Positions 55,632 through 64,000 of a DNA stretch of 64,000 nucleotides are shown piece by piece. This DNA comes from Acinetobacter sp. WCHAc010034 (GTDB lineage Bacteria; Pseudomonadota; Gammaproteobacteria; Pseudomonadales; Moraxellaceae). The notes below the pieces were generated by a model. That model ran no database searches. It was not told the DNA's origin and worked only from the letters and a program-made list of their open reading frames with translations. Within the stretch, counting starts at the first letter, position 1. Each line of letters begins with the position of its first letter. The stretch is from contig NZ_CP032279.1 in assembly GCF_001696615.3 (NCBI RefSeq), forward strand, positions 2,356,001 through 2,420,000. Direction: 5' to 3'. A program made the translations under genes and the position numbers.

Positions 55632-56708
55632 TTAGTCCTGTGCGTCGGCTTTGGCGTCATTGTCAGCAATCAGAGCTTCCTGAAGCGCCTTGCGTTCGGC
55701 ACGGGCCGCAGCGCTGAGGCGCTGCTGTTCGCTGTCCCATCCCTCGTAGGCTTCAACAATTTTCTGAACCAATTGATGGCGCACCACATCGCGGGAATGG
55801 AAACGGGTAATGTGAATTTCGCTGATTTTTTCAATCACGCGCAAGGCATGCGACAGGCCGGACTGCTGGCCGCGCGGCAGGTCAACCTGCGTGATGTCGC
55901 CGGTAATGACGGCGCGCGAGCCGAAGCCCAGGCGGGTCAGGAACATTTTCATCTGCTCAGGCGTGGTGTTCTGCGCTTCGTCCAGAATCACAAATGAGTG
56001 GTTCAGGGTGCGGCCGCGCATATAGGCCAGCGGCGCGACTTCAATCACCTGGCGCTCAATCAGCTTGGCGACTTTTTCAAAGCCGAGCATTTCGTATAAG
56101 GCGTCATACAGCGGGCGCAGGTAAGGGTCAATCTTCTGGGTTAAATCGCCCGGCAGGAAGCCGAGCTTTTCACCGGCTTCAACCGCAGGACGCACCAGCA
56201 GGATGCGCTGGATTTCGTTGCGTTCCAGCATGTCGACCGCGGCCGCTACGGCAAGGTAGGTTTTGCCTGTGCCGGCAGGGCCGATGCCGAAGGAAATGTC
56301 GCTGTTCAGAATGCGCTGCACATAGCGCTTCTGGTTGGCGCCGCGCGGGTTGATGCGCCCTTTGCGGGTCTGCAGGTATATATCTTCCAGCCCAGTATGC
56401 TCCTGGCCCTCCATATCCTCCTGCAGCTCACGGTCGGTCTGGCTGCCCTGGATCATCATATGCAGGGTATCTGCGCTGATCTGGCTGGAGCTTTCTGATT
56501 CTTCATGCAGGCGGTGCAGAAGGCCTTCGGCTCTCTCTACCGCATCGATTTCGCCATCAATAAAAAAGGCATCGCCCCGATGGGAAATTTTGACTTCTAA
56601 ACGCTGTTCAATTTGCTTCAAATGACCGTTGTATGCGCCAAGCATGCTTTGCAAACGGTCAAGTGAAACGCCAGGAAATGTTACTGTACGCCGAATCGCT
56701 GCAGTCAA
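55632..56708 (-). CDS. ybeZ: PhoH-like ATPase YbeZ
   Basis: A 358-residue P-loop ATPase of the PhoH family. The Walker A motif GPAGTGKTYLAVAAA and Walker B FVILDEAQNT are intact. YbeZ works with YbeY in rRNA maturation. The N-terminal part up to about residue 115 resembles a KH-like RNA-binding domain. It is placed between miaB and ybeY with short gaps, which makes them one operon. Confidence 0.94.
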   Translation of the reverse strand: MTAAIRRTVTFPGVSLDRLQSMLGAYNGHLKQIEQRLEVKISHRGDAFFIDGEIDAVERAEGLLHRLHEESESSSQISADTLHMMIQGSQTDRELQEDMEGQEHTGLEDIYLQTRKGRINPRGANQKRYVQRILNSDISFGIGPAGTGKTYLAVAAAVDMLERNEIQRILLVRPAVEAGEKLGFLPGDLTQKIDPYLRPLYDALYEMLGFEKVAKLIERQVIEVAPLAYMRGRTLNHSFVILDEAQNTTPEQMKMFLTRLGFGSRAVITGDITQVDLPRGQQSGLSHALRVIEKISEIHITRFHSRDVVRHQLVQKIVEAYEGWDSEQQRLSAAARAERKALQEALIADNDAKADAQD

Positions 56709-56745
56709 GAGAATTCCTTAAGTAGTCCTGAGTTCAGTCCTTACA

Positions 56746-58203
56746 TTACGCCACGTCAGGCTCAAGATTCAATAGCTCGCCGTAAACAAAATTCAAAGTT
56801 TTAATTTCGGTAATTTCGATCTCAGCGAAGCGTCCAACCCAGGCTGCATCGCCAATAAAGCTGACATAGCGGGTGTTGTCCGCCGTGCCGATCAGGAGGT
56901 TCGGGTCCTTGTCGGAAACGCTTTCCACCAGCACGCGCTGGATGGTGCCGAGCATGGCATCGGTTTTGTCAATGCTGGAGCGCTTGATCCATTTCTGCAC
57001 TTTAGACAGGCGTTCTTTTTTCACATCTTCAGGCGTCGTGTCTTCCAGTTCAGAGGCGGGCGTGCCCGGGCGCTTGGAATAGACGAAGCTGTAGGAGTGG
57101 TCAAAGTCCATGTCTTTAATGAACTGATAGGTTTCTTCAAAGTGCTCATCGGTTTCGCCCGGAAAGCCGATAATGAAGTCACTGGATAAATGCATGTCCG
57201 GACGCACTTTGCGCAGCTTGGCGATTTTGTCGATATACACATCAATGGTGTGGTTGCGCTTCATCGCCTGCAGCACCGCGTTGGAGCCGCTTTGCACCGG
57301 CAGGTGCAGGTGCGATACCATCTGCGGCAGGTCGCGGTAGCATTGAATCAAGTCATCATTAAATTCAAGCGGGTGCGAAGTGGTATAGCGCAGGCGGCCA
57401 ATGCCCGGAATTTCCGCAACCAGGCGCAGCAGGTCAGCAAAGGTGCAGATATTGCCTTCAAAGGTTTCGCCGCGGTAGCCGTTGACGTTCTGGCCCAGCA
57501 GCGAAATTTCACGCACGCCTTTTTCCGCCAAAGTGGCGATTTCCGCCAAGACGTCATCCAATGGGCGGGAAACCTCTTCACCGCGGGTATAGGGCACCAC
57601 GCAGAATGAGCAGTATTTGGAACAGCCTTCCATAATCGAAACAAAAGCTTTGTAGCCTTCTACGCGCGGTTCAGGCAGGAAGTCGAATTTTTCAATGTCC
57701 GGGAAGGAAATATCCACCAGCTTGATTTTTTCTTTTTTCGGCTTTTCGATCTGATCAAAATGCTGATCCAGCATCTGCGGCAGGCGGTGCAGGGTTTGCG
57801 GGCCAAAAATCATGTCGACATAGTTGGCGCGCTTTTGAATGTTGTCGCCTTCCTGCGAAGCCACGCAGCCGCCGACGCCGATAATCAGCTCAGGATTCTT
57901 TTCTTTCAGCTTGCGCCAGCGCCCCAGTTCCGAAAAGACTTTTTCCTGCGCCTTTTCGCGGATCGAGCAGGTATTCATCAGCAGAATGTCGGCGTCTTTC
58001 GGATCTTTAGTCAGCACATAGCCGTGCGAGTCGCCTAAAAGGTCTGCCATACGGTGACTGTCGTACTCATTCATCTGACACCCTTGCGTTTCGATGTACA
58101 GTTTTTTCACTGCGCCATCGGTGGCTGGAGTGTGCTGTGGCTGGGTAACAGTGTTTTCTGAGGCAGCTTCGGCATCATTCGGAATGAAGGTTTGAACCGT
58201 CAT
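56746..58203 (-). CDS. miaB: tRNA-2-methylthio-N6-dimethylallyladenosine synthase MiaB
   Basis: A radical-SAM methylthiotransferase that converts i6A37 to ms2i6A37 in tRNAs reading codons that begin with U. About 485 residues. The N-terminal UPF0004 domain supplies three Cys ([33 protein letters not shown]) for one 4Fe-4S cluster, [15 protein letters not shown] is the radical-SAM cluster, and a C-terminal TRAM domain ends with FVYGELLNL. The start at 58203 (TVQTFIPN) is preferred over 58227. It leads a likely miaB-ybeZ-ybeY operon. Confidence 0.95.
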   Translation of the reverse strand: MTVQTFIPNDAEAASENTVTQPQHTPATDGAVKKLYIETQGCQMNEYDSHRMADLLGDSHGYVLTKDPKDADILLMNTCSIREKAQEKVFSELGRWRKLKEKNPELIIGVGGCVASQEGDNIQKRANYVDMIFGPQTLHRLPQMLDQHFDQIEKPKKEKIKLVDISFPDIEKFDFLPEPRVEGYKAFVSIMEGCSKYCSFCVVPYTRGEEVSRPLDDVLAEIATLAEKGVREISLLGQNVNGYRGETFEGNICTFADLLRLVAEIPGIGRLRYTTSHPLEFNDDLIQCYRDLPQMVSHLHLPVQSGSNAVLQAMKRNHTIDVYIDKIAKLRKVRPDMHLSSDFIIGFPGETDEHFEETYQFIKDMDFDHSYSFVYSKRPGTPASELEDTTPEDVKKERLSKVQKWIKRSSIDKTDAMLGTIQRVLVESVSDKDPNLLIGTADNTRYVSFIGDAAWVGRFAEIEITEIKTLNFVYGELLNLEPDVA

Positions 58204-58520
58204 GTAGGCTCCTGAAGGATAAAACAAGAAAGATACTAACCCGCAGCTGGATTTTGCTGAGCGCAGCTCACTCTGGCTTCGGGGTTAATGGGGACTGGAA
58301 TGAAAGGCGCATATTTTAGCAGTAATTCGCTATAAACTGACAGCCCAAAATGGCGGGCGCCGCCGATTGATTTATGAGGCAAAAATGTTTGAAAATTAAT
58401 ATTGCCTAATCATGAGGTTACATAACACAACAATACAGCCGGCTGAGAGTTATTAAACTAGCCGAAAAATGGCTGGCAAACTGCGCGTACGGCAAAAAGT
58501 GAATTAAAGAAGGCAAGTAG
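58204..58520. other. Intergenic stretch of about 310 bp between miaB and slt
   Basis: It carries divergent promoters for miaB and slt. No coding frame, repeat or tRNA is visible. The slt ribosome binding site is the AAGGCAAG sequence just before 58521. Confidence 0.5.
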
Positions 58521-60479
58521 ATGTCAAATAAAGTCTGGAAACTCAATAAATACTGTCAGCTGCTTGCTTTAAGCGCGGCCTTGGCCTGCCTTCCGTATGC
58601 TGCGCAGGCTGCCGATGCGCAGTTCAATGACGCCCTGCGCGCCGCCAATTCCGGCAATATTGCCCTGCTGCAGCAGTATCAGTACGCCATGCAGAACGAT
58701 GCGCTGGGCTACTATCCTGAATACTGGATCTTAAACAGCAGCCTGGCCTCGCAGCCGGCTGACCAGATTGCCGGCTTCGCGCAGCGCTACCCGCAGTCGG
58801 CGATGGCGGAAAAGCTGGCGGCTGACTACGTTGAAGAAAAAGTCAAGCAGGCCGATTTCGCCGCCGCGCAGCCGCTGCTGCAGTATGTGAGCAACCCCGA
58901 TCAGGCGGAAACCTGCGCGGTGGCGCAAGTGCGCGCCAGCTCCGGCGACCCATTGGTGTATGCGGAATTTAAAGATGTCTGGCTGACCACCAATGCCCAG
59001 CCGGAGTCCTGCACAGGTCTGGGGCGCATGATGCTGTCCAGCCCGCTGCTGACCGAGCAGGACCGCCAGCAGCGCCTATGGGGCCAGCTGCGCGCCGGCC
59101 AGTCAGGCCTGGCGATTGCCACGGCGCAAAGCATCAAGATGAACCTGTCGCTGGCGCAGCTGAACAGCATTCAGGCCAACCCGATGAATTACCTCTGGGC
59201 TGCGCCTAAAGCCACTCCGGAAGACCATGCCTATCTGATTTATGCGCTGGGGCGCCTGGCGGACAGCGACTTGAACAGCGCCATGGCCTCCGCCCGGCGG
59301 GCAGCCGAAGGCGCGCCTGCCGATGTGCAGCGCGCGCTGTACCGCACGGTCGGCTATATCGGCGGCACCACGGTGATGAAGAATAATTTCAGCCGCGAAG
59401 TGCTGCAGTTTCTGGACGCCAGCTACGGCCTGCCGTTCAGCCCGGAAGAAGCCGAAATTTATGCGCGCCAGGCCATCCGCTTCAGCGCATGGGAAAGCCT
59501 GATCCGCGCGATTGACGGCATGAGCGTGACCCAGCGCCAGGAAGACCGCTGGCAGTACTGGCTGGCGCGCGCCTCTGAACAGCGCAGCGACGGCGCTTCC
59601 AAGCGGGCAGCGCAGGCTATTTTCAAGCGCCTGGCGCAGGGCGACGACTACCATAACCTGCTTGCCAAAGACCATGTCGGGCAGAGCTACAGCAGCCTGC
59701 CGGGCAATACGCAGCCGGACAATGCCGATGCGCAGCGCCTGAGCCAGGACATCCATTTCAGCCGCGCCTTTGCGCTGCGCAATGTCAATGCGCCGGACAG
59801 CTACATTAACCGCGAATGGAACTGGGCTGTGCGCCAGGCTTACTTAAAGCAGGATGACGGCCTGCTGCTGGCGGCCGCCAAGCGCGCCACCGACATGGGC
59901 TGGTATGACCGCGCCATCTATGCGGCCGACCGGACGGTCAGCAAGCACAATTACAGCCTGCGCTATGCCATGCCGCATCAGCCTTATGTGGTCAGCCACA
60001 GCCAGAATGCCGGCATTGACCCGGCCTGGGCCTATGGCCTGATGCGCCAGGAAAGCCGCTTTGTTTCGAATGCGCGCTCGCATGTCGGCGCCGGCGGCCT
60101 GATGCAGATCATGCCGGATACCGCCAAGCTGGTCGCGCGGCAAATGGGGGAAAGCTATAACCCGGCTGCCCTAAGCGATATGAACACCAATATCCGCTAC
60201 GGCACCTTTTACCTGTCCATGATTCAGCGCCAGCTGAGCAGCAGCCCGGTGCTGGCAACGGCGGGCTACAATGCCGGCCCGAACCGCGCGCGCCGCTGGC
60301 AGCCGGATGATCAGGGCATCGCCGCCGATCAGTATGCGGAAAGCATCCCCTTAACCGAAACGCGCGACTATGTGAAGCATGTCATGACCAATGCCGCGCA
60401 TTACGGGGTGCTGCTGGGGCAGGGCGCGCAGTCCATCGGCAAGCGCATGCAGACCATACCCATGCGCAACGCGCAATAG
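58521..60479 (+). CDS. slt: Soluble lytic murein transglycosylase Slt
   Basis: A 652-residue periplasmic enzyme that cleaves peptidoglycan between MurNAc and GlcNAc, forming 1,6-anhydro ends, in recycling and wall remodelling. The signal peptide ends AAQAA. The long alpha-helical superhelical domain (residues to about 480) is followed by the catalytic goose-lysozyme domain with the ES motif (GLMRQESRFVSNARSHVGAGGLMQIMP), where Glu is the acid. GYNAGPNRARRW is the domain end signature. It is followed by a secreted RNase T2-like gene after 49 bp. Confidence 0.95.
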   Translation: MSNKVWKLNKYCQLLALSAALACLPYAAQAADAQFNDALRAANSGNIALLQQYQYAMQNDALGYYPEYWILNSSLASQPADQIAGFAQRYPQSAMAEKLAADYVEEKVKQADFAAAQPLLQYVSNPDQAETCAVAQVRASSGDPLVYAEFKDVWLTTNAQPESCTGLGRMMLSSPLLTEQDRQQRLWGQLRAGQSGLAIATAQSIKMNLSLAQLNSIQANPMNYLWAAPKATPEDHAYLIYALGRLADSDLNSAMASARRAAEGAPADVQRALYRTVGYIGGTTVMKNNFSREVLQFLDASYGLPFSPEEAEIYARQAIRFSAWESLIRAIDGMSVTQRQEDRWQYWLARASEQRSDGASKRAAQAIFKRLAQGDDYHNLLAKDHVGQSYSSLPGNTQPDNADAQRLSQDIHFSRAFALRNVNAPDSYINREWNWAVRQAYLKQDDGLLLAAAKRATDMGWYDRAIYAADRTVSKHNYSLRYAMPHQPYVVSHSQNAGIDPAWAYGLMRQESRFVSNARSHVGAGGLMQIMPDTAKLVARQMGESYNPAALSDMNTNIRYGTFYLSMIQRQLSSSPVLATAGYNAGPNRARRWQPDDQGIAADQYAESIPLTETRDYVKHVMTNAAHYGVLLGQGAQSIGKRMQTIPMRNAQ

Positions 60480-60528
60480 CAGTTAAAAAAACAGCAGGCT
60501 GAATAGATTGATGATTGGGGAATGAAGG

Positions 60529-61185
60529 ATGCGGTTGAAATACGGCAGAAATGAAATTACGCGGCTGGCCCTGCTCCTTGCGGGCAGCGGCGGTTGCCTT
60601 GTTTCCGCTGCAGCCTCAGCTGCGCCGGCCGTGCACGGCTATGTGATGAATGTGCAACTGGTGCCTGCAGTCTGTTCCCTCGATCCGCAAAAGCATAAAA
60701 AGCGCAAATGCCTGGAAGGCTATTCGCTGAATATTACCGGCCTTTATCCTGAAACCGGCCAGCAGGACTGCCTAAGCTCCAGCTCTGCAAAACTGCCGCC
60801 GATACAGGCCAAAGTGGTGGCCCGGGTCATGCCGGATGAAAACGCGCGCAATGCGCTATGGCATGAAATTGGCGCCTGCGTGCCGATGAATGCCAGCCAG
60901 TATTTCCGCACCATTATCAATTACGCTGAAAAGCTGAAAATACCGGAAGAGCTGACCAGCCAGGAAACCGGCCAGATGCAGGCCGCGGCCCTGCGCAGCA
61001 AAATGCTGCGCCTGAATCCCGGCTTGCCGGCGCAGGGCGTGCAGTTCAGCTGCCAGCCGTCGTATGCCGGCAGCATTCTGACCGACATTAAAATCTGCTA
61101 CAGAAGCAACGGCAAGTACAAGCAGTGCTCAAGTAATGTGCTCAGCAGCTGCCCGCCTTCCTTCATCATTAAAGGCTCTTTCTGA
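60529..61185 (+). CDS. Degenerate RNase T2-like exported protein
   Basis: A 218-residue protein with a signal peptide ending near AASA (residue 31). The layout matches the RNase T2 family, and Cys pairs are kept, but the two catalytic segments are altered: at the first, IHGLWP is ITGLYP (Thr70 replaces the His); at the second, HEWxKHGTC is reduced to WHEIGACVP (111-119) without the KH dyad. One Glu113 may remain. I expect it to lack ordinary RNase activity and perhaps to bind RNA or another protein. The gene lies 49 bp after slt. GGGGAA six bases before the ATG supports the start. Confidence 0.75.
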   Translation: MRLKYGRNEITRLALLLAGSGGCLVSAAASAAPAVHGYVMNVQLVPAVCSLDPQKHKKRKCLEGYSLNITGLYPETGQQDCLSSSSAKLPPIQAKVVARVMPDENARNALWHEIGACVPMNASQYFRTIINYAEKLKIPEELTSQETGQMQAAALRSKMLRLNPGLPAQGVQFSCQPSYAGSILTDIKICYRSNGKYKQCSSNVLSSCPPSFIIKGSF

Positions 61186-61351
61186 ACCTTTGCAGAGATT
61201 TTATTTATATTTCCTATCATACTTTTGTTGAAAAGCATTCCCTTTTACATGCATCCGCCAAAGTATTGGAGTACAATCTTGGGCGTTTATTATTAGATTA
61301 AATGGACTAACTATTTAATCGCATTGAATATCCTCAATTGGAGATAATTAC

Positions 61352-62338
61352 ATGAAGCAACCCGTTCGTGTTGCCGTTACAGGCGCTGCTGGTCAAATTG
61401 GTTATAGCTTATTATTCCGCATCGCAAGCGGAGAGATGTTAGGCAAAGATCAGCCGGTTATTTTGCAATTGTTAGAAGTTCCTTTTGAGAAAGCTCAAGC
61501 TGCGCTTAAAGGCGTAATGATGGAATTGGACGACTGCGCTTTCCCATTGTTGGCAGGCATGGTTGGTACTGATGATCCTAAAGTTGCATTCAAAGATGCT
61601 GACTATGCGTTATTGGTTGGTTCACGTCCGCGCGGCCCTGGCATGGAACGTGCTGACTTGCTGAAAGTGAACGGCGAAATCTTCATTGGCCAAGGCCAAG
61701 CGCTGAACGAAGTTGCTAGCCGTGACGTTAAAGTGCTTGTTGTAGGCAACCCTGCAAACACTAACGCTTACATCGCTATGAAATCTGCTCCAGACCTTCC
61801 AGCGAAAAACTTCACAGCAATGCTGCGTCTTGACCACAACCGCGCGTTGACTCAGCTTGCTCAAAAAGCCGGTGTTGCAGTTTCTGACATCGAAACTATG
61901 ACTGTTTGGGGCAACCACTCTCCAACGATGTATGCTGACTACCGTTTTGCAACAGTAAACGGCGAAAGCTTGAAAGACAAAATCAACGATGCGGCTTGGA
62001 ACAAAGATGTGTTCCTTCCTACCGTTGGCAAGCGCGGCGCTGCGATCATTGAAGCGCGCGGCCTGTCTTCAGCTGCGTCTGCTGCAAACGCTGCCATTGA
62101 CCACATGCGCGACTGGGCGCTTGGCACCAACGGCAAATGGGTAACAATGGGTATCCCTTCTGACGGCTCTTACGGCATTCCTGAAGGCGTGATGTTCGGT
62201 TTCCCTGTAACAACTGAAAACGGCGAATACAAAATCGTTCAAGGCCTTGAAATCGACGAATTCAGCCGTGAGCGCATCAACTTCACGCTGAACGAGTTGG
62301 AAGAAGAACGCGCAGCGATTGCTGACATGGTTAAATAA
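61352..62338 (+). CDS. mdh: Malate dehydrogenase
   Basis: A 328-residue NAD-dependent enzyme of the TCA cycle, interconverting malate and oxaloacetate. [21 protein letters not shown] holds the dinucleotide-binding Gly motif, [10 protein letters not shown] carries substrate-binding Arg residues, and [14 protein letters not shown] contains the catalytic His. It is of the cytosolic/LDH-like MDH type (about 330 residues) rather than the E. coli type. Codon use is close to ribosomal genes, unlike neighbours slt and T2, suggesting high expression. A strong terminator follows. Confidence 0.97.
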   Translation: MKQPVRVAVTGAAGQIGYSLLFRIASGEMLGKDQPVILQLLEVPFEKAQAALKGVMMELDDCAFPLLAGMVGTDDPKVAFKDADYALLVGSRPRGPGMERADLLKVNGEIFIGQGQALNEVASRDVKVLVVGNPANTNAYIAMKSAPDLPAKNFTAMLRLDHNRALTQLAQKAGVAVSDIETMTVWGNHSPTMYADYRFATVNGESLKDKINDAAWNKDVFLPTVGKRGAAIIEARGLSSAASAANAAIDHMRDWALGTNGKWVTMGIPSDGSYGIPEGVMFGFPVTTENGEYKIVQGLEIDEFSRERINFTLNELEEERAAIADMVK

Positions 62339-62362
62339 TTTAGTCTTTTCAGATTAAGTTGA

Positions 62363-62392
62363 AAAAGCGCCCCATATTTGGGGCGCTTTTTT
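62363..62392 (+). terminator. Terminator of mdh
   Basis: AAAAGCGCCCC/GGGGCGCTTTT stem around ATATTT, with six T. A strong intrinsic terminator about 25 bp after the stop codon. Confidence 0.95.
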
Positions 62393-62534
62393 ATGCCTGA
62401 ATTTTTCATTTGCAGCCTGCCGCTGCCCAAGCTGAAGCTGAACAAAAAATAACATGCTGTGATGCAGGGACAGCTGACTTTTCATACGCTTCGGGCTAAT
62501 TTAAAGGGAAGACTAAAGGCTTGAGGAGAATTCC

Positions 62535-62795
62535 ATGTTTGACCAGCAGCCGACATTAGAGCTTTTATTTGAACAGCTGGGCCTCGACGCGGGCGTAGGC
62601 GCAATCGACCGGTTCATAGAAACACACCAATTGACCATGGATATTCCTTTGCACAAAGCCGCATTCTGGTCGCAGGCGCAGCATGACTTCATTATCAGCC
62701 ATTGGAAAAATGATGATGAATGGGCAATGGTGATAGATATCTTAAATGAGCAGCTGCATATGGAAAATCAGCTTTCCGGATCGTGCGATTTGTGA
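62535..62795 (+). CDS. DUF2789-family protein, copy 1
   Basis: An 86-residue all-helical protein. LELLFEQLGLDAGVGAIDRFI and ETHQLTMDI, then LHKAAFWSQAQHDFIISHW and the DDEWAMVIDILNEQLHM end match DUF2789 as I know it. No function is assigned. GAGGAG precedes the ATG. A terminator (62814-62840) separates it from a paralogue 105 bp further on. Confidence 0.82.
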   Translation: MFDQQPTLELLFEQLGLDAGVGAIDRFIETHQLTMDIPLHKAAFWSQAQHDFIISHWKNDDEWAMVIDILNEQLHMENQLSGSCDL

Positions 62796-62813
62796 ACACA
62801 AATTGAAACAACA

Positions 62814-62840
62814 AACCTAGTTTTGCCGCTAGGTTTTTTT
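62814..62840 (+). terminator. Terminator between the two DUF2789 genes
   Basis: AACCTAG/CTAGGTT stem (62814-62820 with 62829-62835), eight-base loop and T tract. Copy 2 therefore has its own promoter. Confidence 0.88.
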
Positions 62841-62900
62841 AGCAATATCTTATAAGTTAATTTAATAATAAATGACAGATTAGTTGATAAGGAGGGCGTG

Positions 62901-63158
62901 ATGCTCAATCAGAATAAACCATCCTTAGCGTTGCTGTTTTCACAACTGGGGTTAGCCAACAGTCCGGCCGCCATTGAGCTGTATGTGCGCACGCATCAGC
63001 TTTCCGCTAGTCAGAACCTGCATGATGCGCCGTTCTGGAACAAGGCGCAGCGCGATTTCCTGATCAGCCATTTAGTGCAGGATGATGACTGGGCCATTTG
63101 GATTGACGAACTGAATCAGCAGCTGCATATGGATGCCTATAGGCTGCAGCCGGCCTGA
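62901..63158 (+). CDS. DUF2789-family protein, copy 2
   Basis: An 85-residue paralogue of the preceding gene. LALLFSQLGLANSPAAIELYV, then LHDAPFWNKAQRDFLISHL and DDDWAIWIDELNQQLHMD line up position by position with copy 1, roughly half identical. AAGGAGGG lies six bases before the ATG at 62901, a very strong ribosome binding site. Together they are an old tandem duplication. Confidence 0.82.
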   Translation: MLNQNKPSLALLFSQLGLANSPAAIELYVRTHQLSASQNLHDAPFWNKAQRDFLISHLVQDDDWAIWIDELNQQLHMDAYRLQPA

Positions 63159-63282
63159 ATCTGCAGCCTAAGCCTTACTTAATGCCGATTAAAGCTGGCC
63201 TAAACGAATTGGATCAAAGTTAATCAGCTTAAAGTGAAGAGGCGCTGCGGCTTTCAGAATACTTTTACTGCAAGGCCGCCAA

Positions 63283-63301
63283 GCGGGGGATGATCCCCCG
63301 C
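63283..63301. repeat. GC-rich hairpin near the rdgB stop
   Basis: GCGGGGGAT/ATCCCCCGC form a perfect 9-bp inverted repeat with one unpaired base, 27 bp from the rdgB stop codon. No T tract follows on the minus strand, so its role as a terminator is uncertain. Confidence 0.4.
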
Positions 63302-63327
63302 ATTAAGCCGCAGCTGGCATGCAGGGA

Positions 63328-63954
63328 TTACTGCGCCAGGCTGGCCTTAAACAGGCGCATGGCCTGGCCGCGGTGGCTGATTTCATTCTTTTCAGCTTTT
63401 GACAGCTCTGCGCTGGATGCATTCAGTTCAGGCAGCCAGAACAGCGGGTCGTAGCCAAAGCCATTTTCACCGCGCGCCGCTTCCAGAATTTCACCGGTCC
63501 AAATGCCTTGGAAAATCTGCGGCAGCGGGTCATCCGCATGCTGCACCAGCGCCAGCACGCAGACAAACATGCCCTCAACCGCTTCGCCGGCTTTGCGCAG
63601 CGGTTTCAGCTTCTGCAGCAGTTTTTCATTATTGGCGGCGTCATTGCCATGCTCGCCGGCAAAGCGCGCAGAGTAAATGCCCGGCGCGCCGCCCAGCAGC
63701 GGCACGCAGATCCCTGAATCATCGGCAATCGCAGGCTTGCCGGAAATCTTCGCCGCATGGCGGGCTTTAAGGATGGCGTTTTCAACAAAGCTCAGGCCGT
63801 CTTCAACCGCATCTTCAATATTCAGCTGGCCCTGCGGAACCACGTCTACAGGAAGGTTCAGCTCTGCAAACATTTTTTCAAATTCAGCAATTTTGCCTTT
63901 GTTGTTGCTGGCAAGAACCAGTGTGCCTTGGGATAGCCAATCTGCTGAAGACAT
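63328..63954 (-). CDS. rdgB: XTP/dITP diphosphatase RdgB
   Basis: A 208-residue house-cleaning pyrophosphatase that hydrolyses dITP, XTP and similar noncanonical nucleotides before they enter nucleic acid. ASNNKGKIAEFEKM opens the chain, ADDSGICVPLLGG and ARFAGEHGNDAAN carry the metal and base-binding residues, and GFGYDPLFWLPE closes the substrate pocket. It is complete and starts just before the window end. It appears to be a single gene in this window. Confidence 0.95.
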   Translation of the reverse strand: MSSADWLSQGTLVLASNNKGKIAEFEKMFAELNLPVDVVPQGQLNIEDAVEDGLSFVENAILKARHAAKISGKPAIADDSGICVPLLGGAPGIYSARFAGEHGNDAANNEKLLQKLKPLRKAGEAVEGMFVCVLALVQHADDPLPQIFQGIWTGEILEAARGENGFGYDPLFWLPELNASSAELSKAEKNEISHRGQAMRLFKASLAQ

Positions 63955-64000
63955 GTTGATCGCCCTAAATGGAAAAAGTTGGCTTATTTTAGCTGATTTA

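Overview
The window is chromosomal DNA from a gammaproteobacterium of the Moraxellaceae, almost certainly an Acinetobacter. The evidence is an AlmA-type long-chain alkane monooxygenase, a TatT lipoprotein / rhombosortase / large TRAP permease cluster, twin DUF2789 genes, a degenerate RNase T2-like secreted protein and NsrR beside Hmp. Most genes are GC-rich at third codon positions. Two exceptions stand out: the first gene (35-532) is strikingly AT-rich and looks acquired, and the ribosomal proteins and malate dehydrogenase use many T-ending codons, as expected for very highly expressed genes. The species cannot be fixed from this sequence alone.

Layout. 0.6-14.2 kb holds housekeeping and stress genes: plsB, tesB, a lipoprotein with a ComEA-like helix-hairpin-helix, a dicarboxylate symporter, a metal-dependent hydrolase gene interrupted by one TAG codon, the GTPase gene yihA/engB, nsrR and hmp with two NsrR-type operators, a YjgR-like ATPase, a cystathionine beta-lyase and a glutamine amidotransferase. 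14.2-28.0 kb is the complete S10-spc-alpha supercluster (rpsJ to rplQ, with secY and rpoA), with promoters before S10 and S13, a very strong hairpin between rpsQ and rplN and a clear end terminator. 28.2-36.4 kb holds almA convergent with an acyl-CoA dehydrogenase, the sdhE-ygfX pair and the TatT / rhombosortase / TRAP cluster. About 190 bp of MITE-like DNA has inserted into the TRAP gene terminator and duplicated 11 bp of it.

36.7-42.8 kb holds prlC-yheV, a long gene-poor stretch with nested palindromes and a small coding remnant, and rnr. 43.05-43.75 kb has one tRNA-Ser(GCT) and three identical tRNA-Arg(ACG) genes. 43.9-55 kb is a mix of small enzymes, a regulator/exporter pair, membrane proteins and uncharacterised envelope proteins. 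55.1-58.2 kb is the miaB-ybeZ-ybeY operon for tRNA modification and rRNA maturation. 58.5-64 kb holds slt, a secreted RNase T2 relative lacking its catalytic histidines, mdh, two DUF2789 paralogues and rdgB.

No CRISPR array, prophage, toxin-antitoxin pair, insertion sequence with transposase or defence island was seen. The window is mainly core genome. The most unusual items are the MITE-like insertion inside a terminator, the rhombosortase-linked TRAP system without a substrate-binding protein, the degenerate RNase T2 protein, the HhH lipoprotein, the rpsQ-rplN hairpin and the nonsense-broken hydrolase gene.
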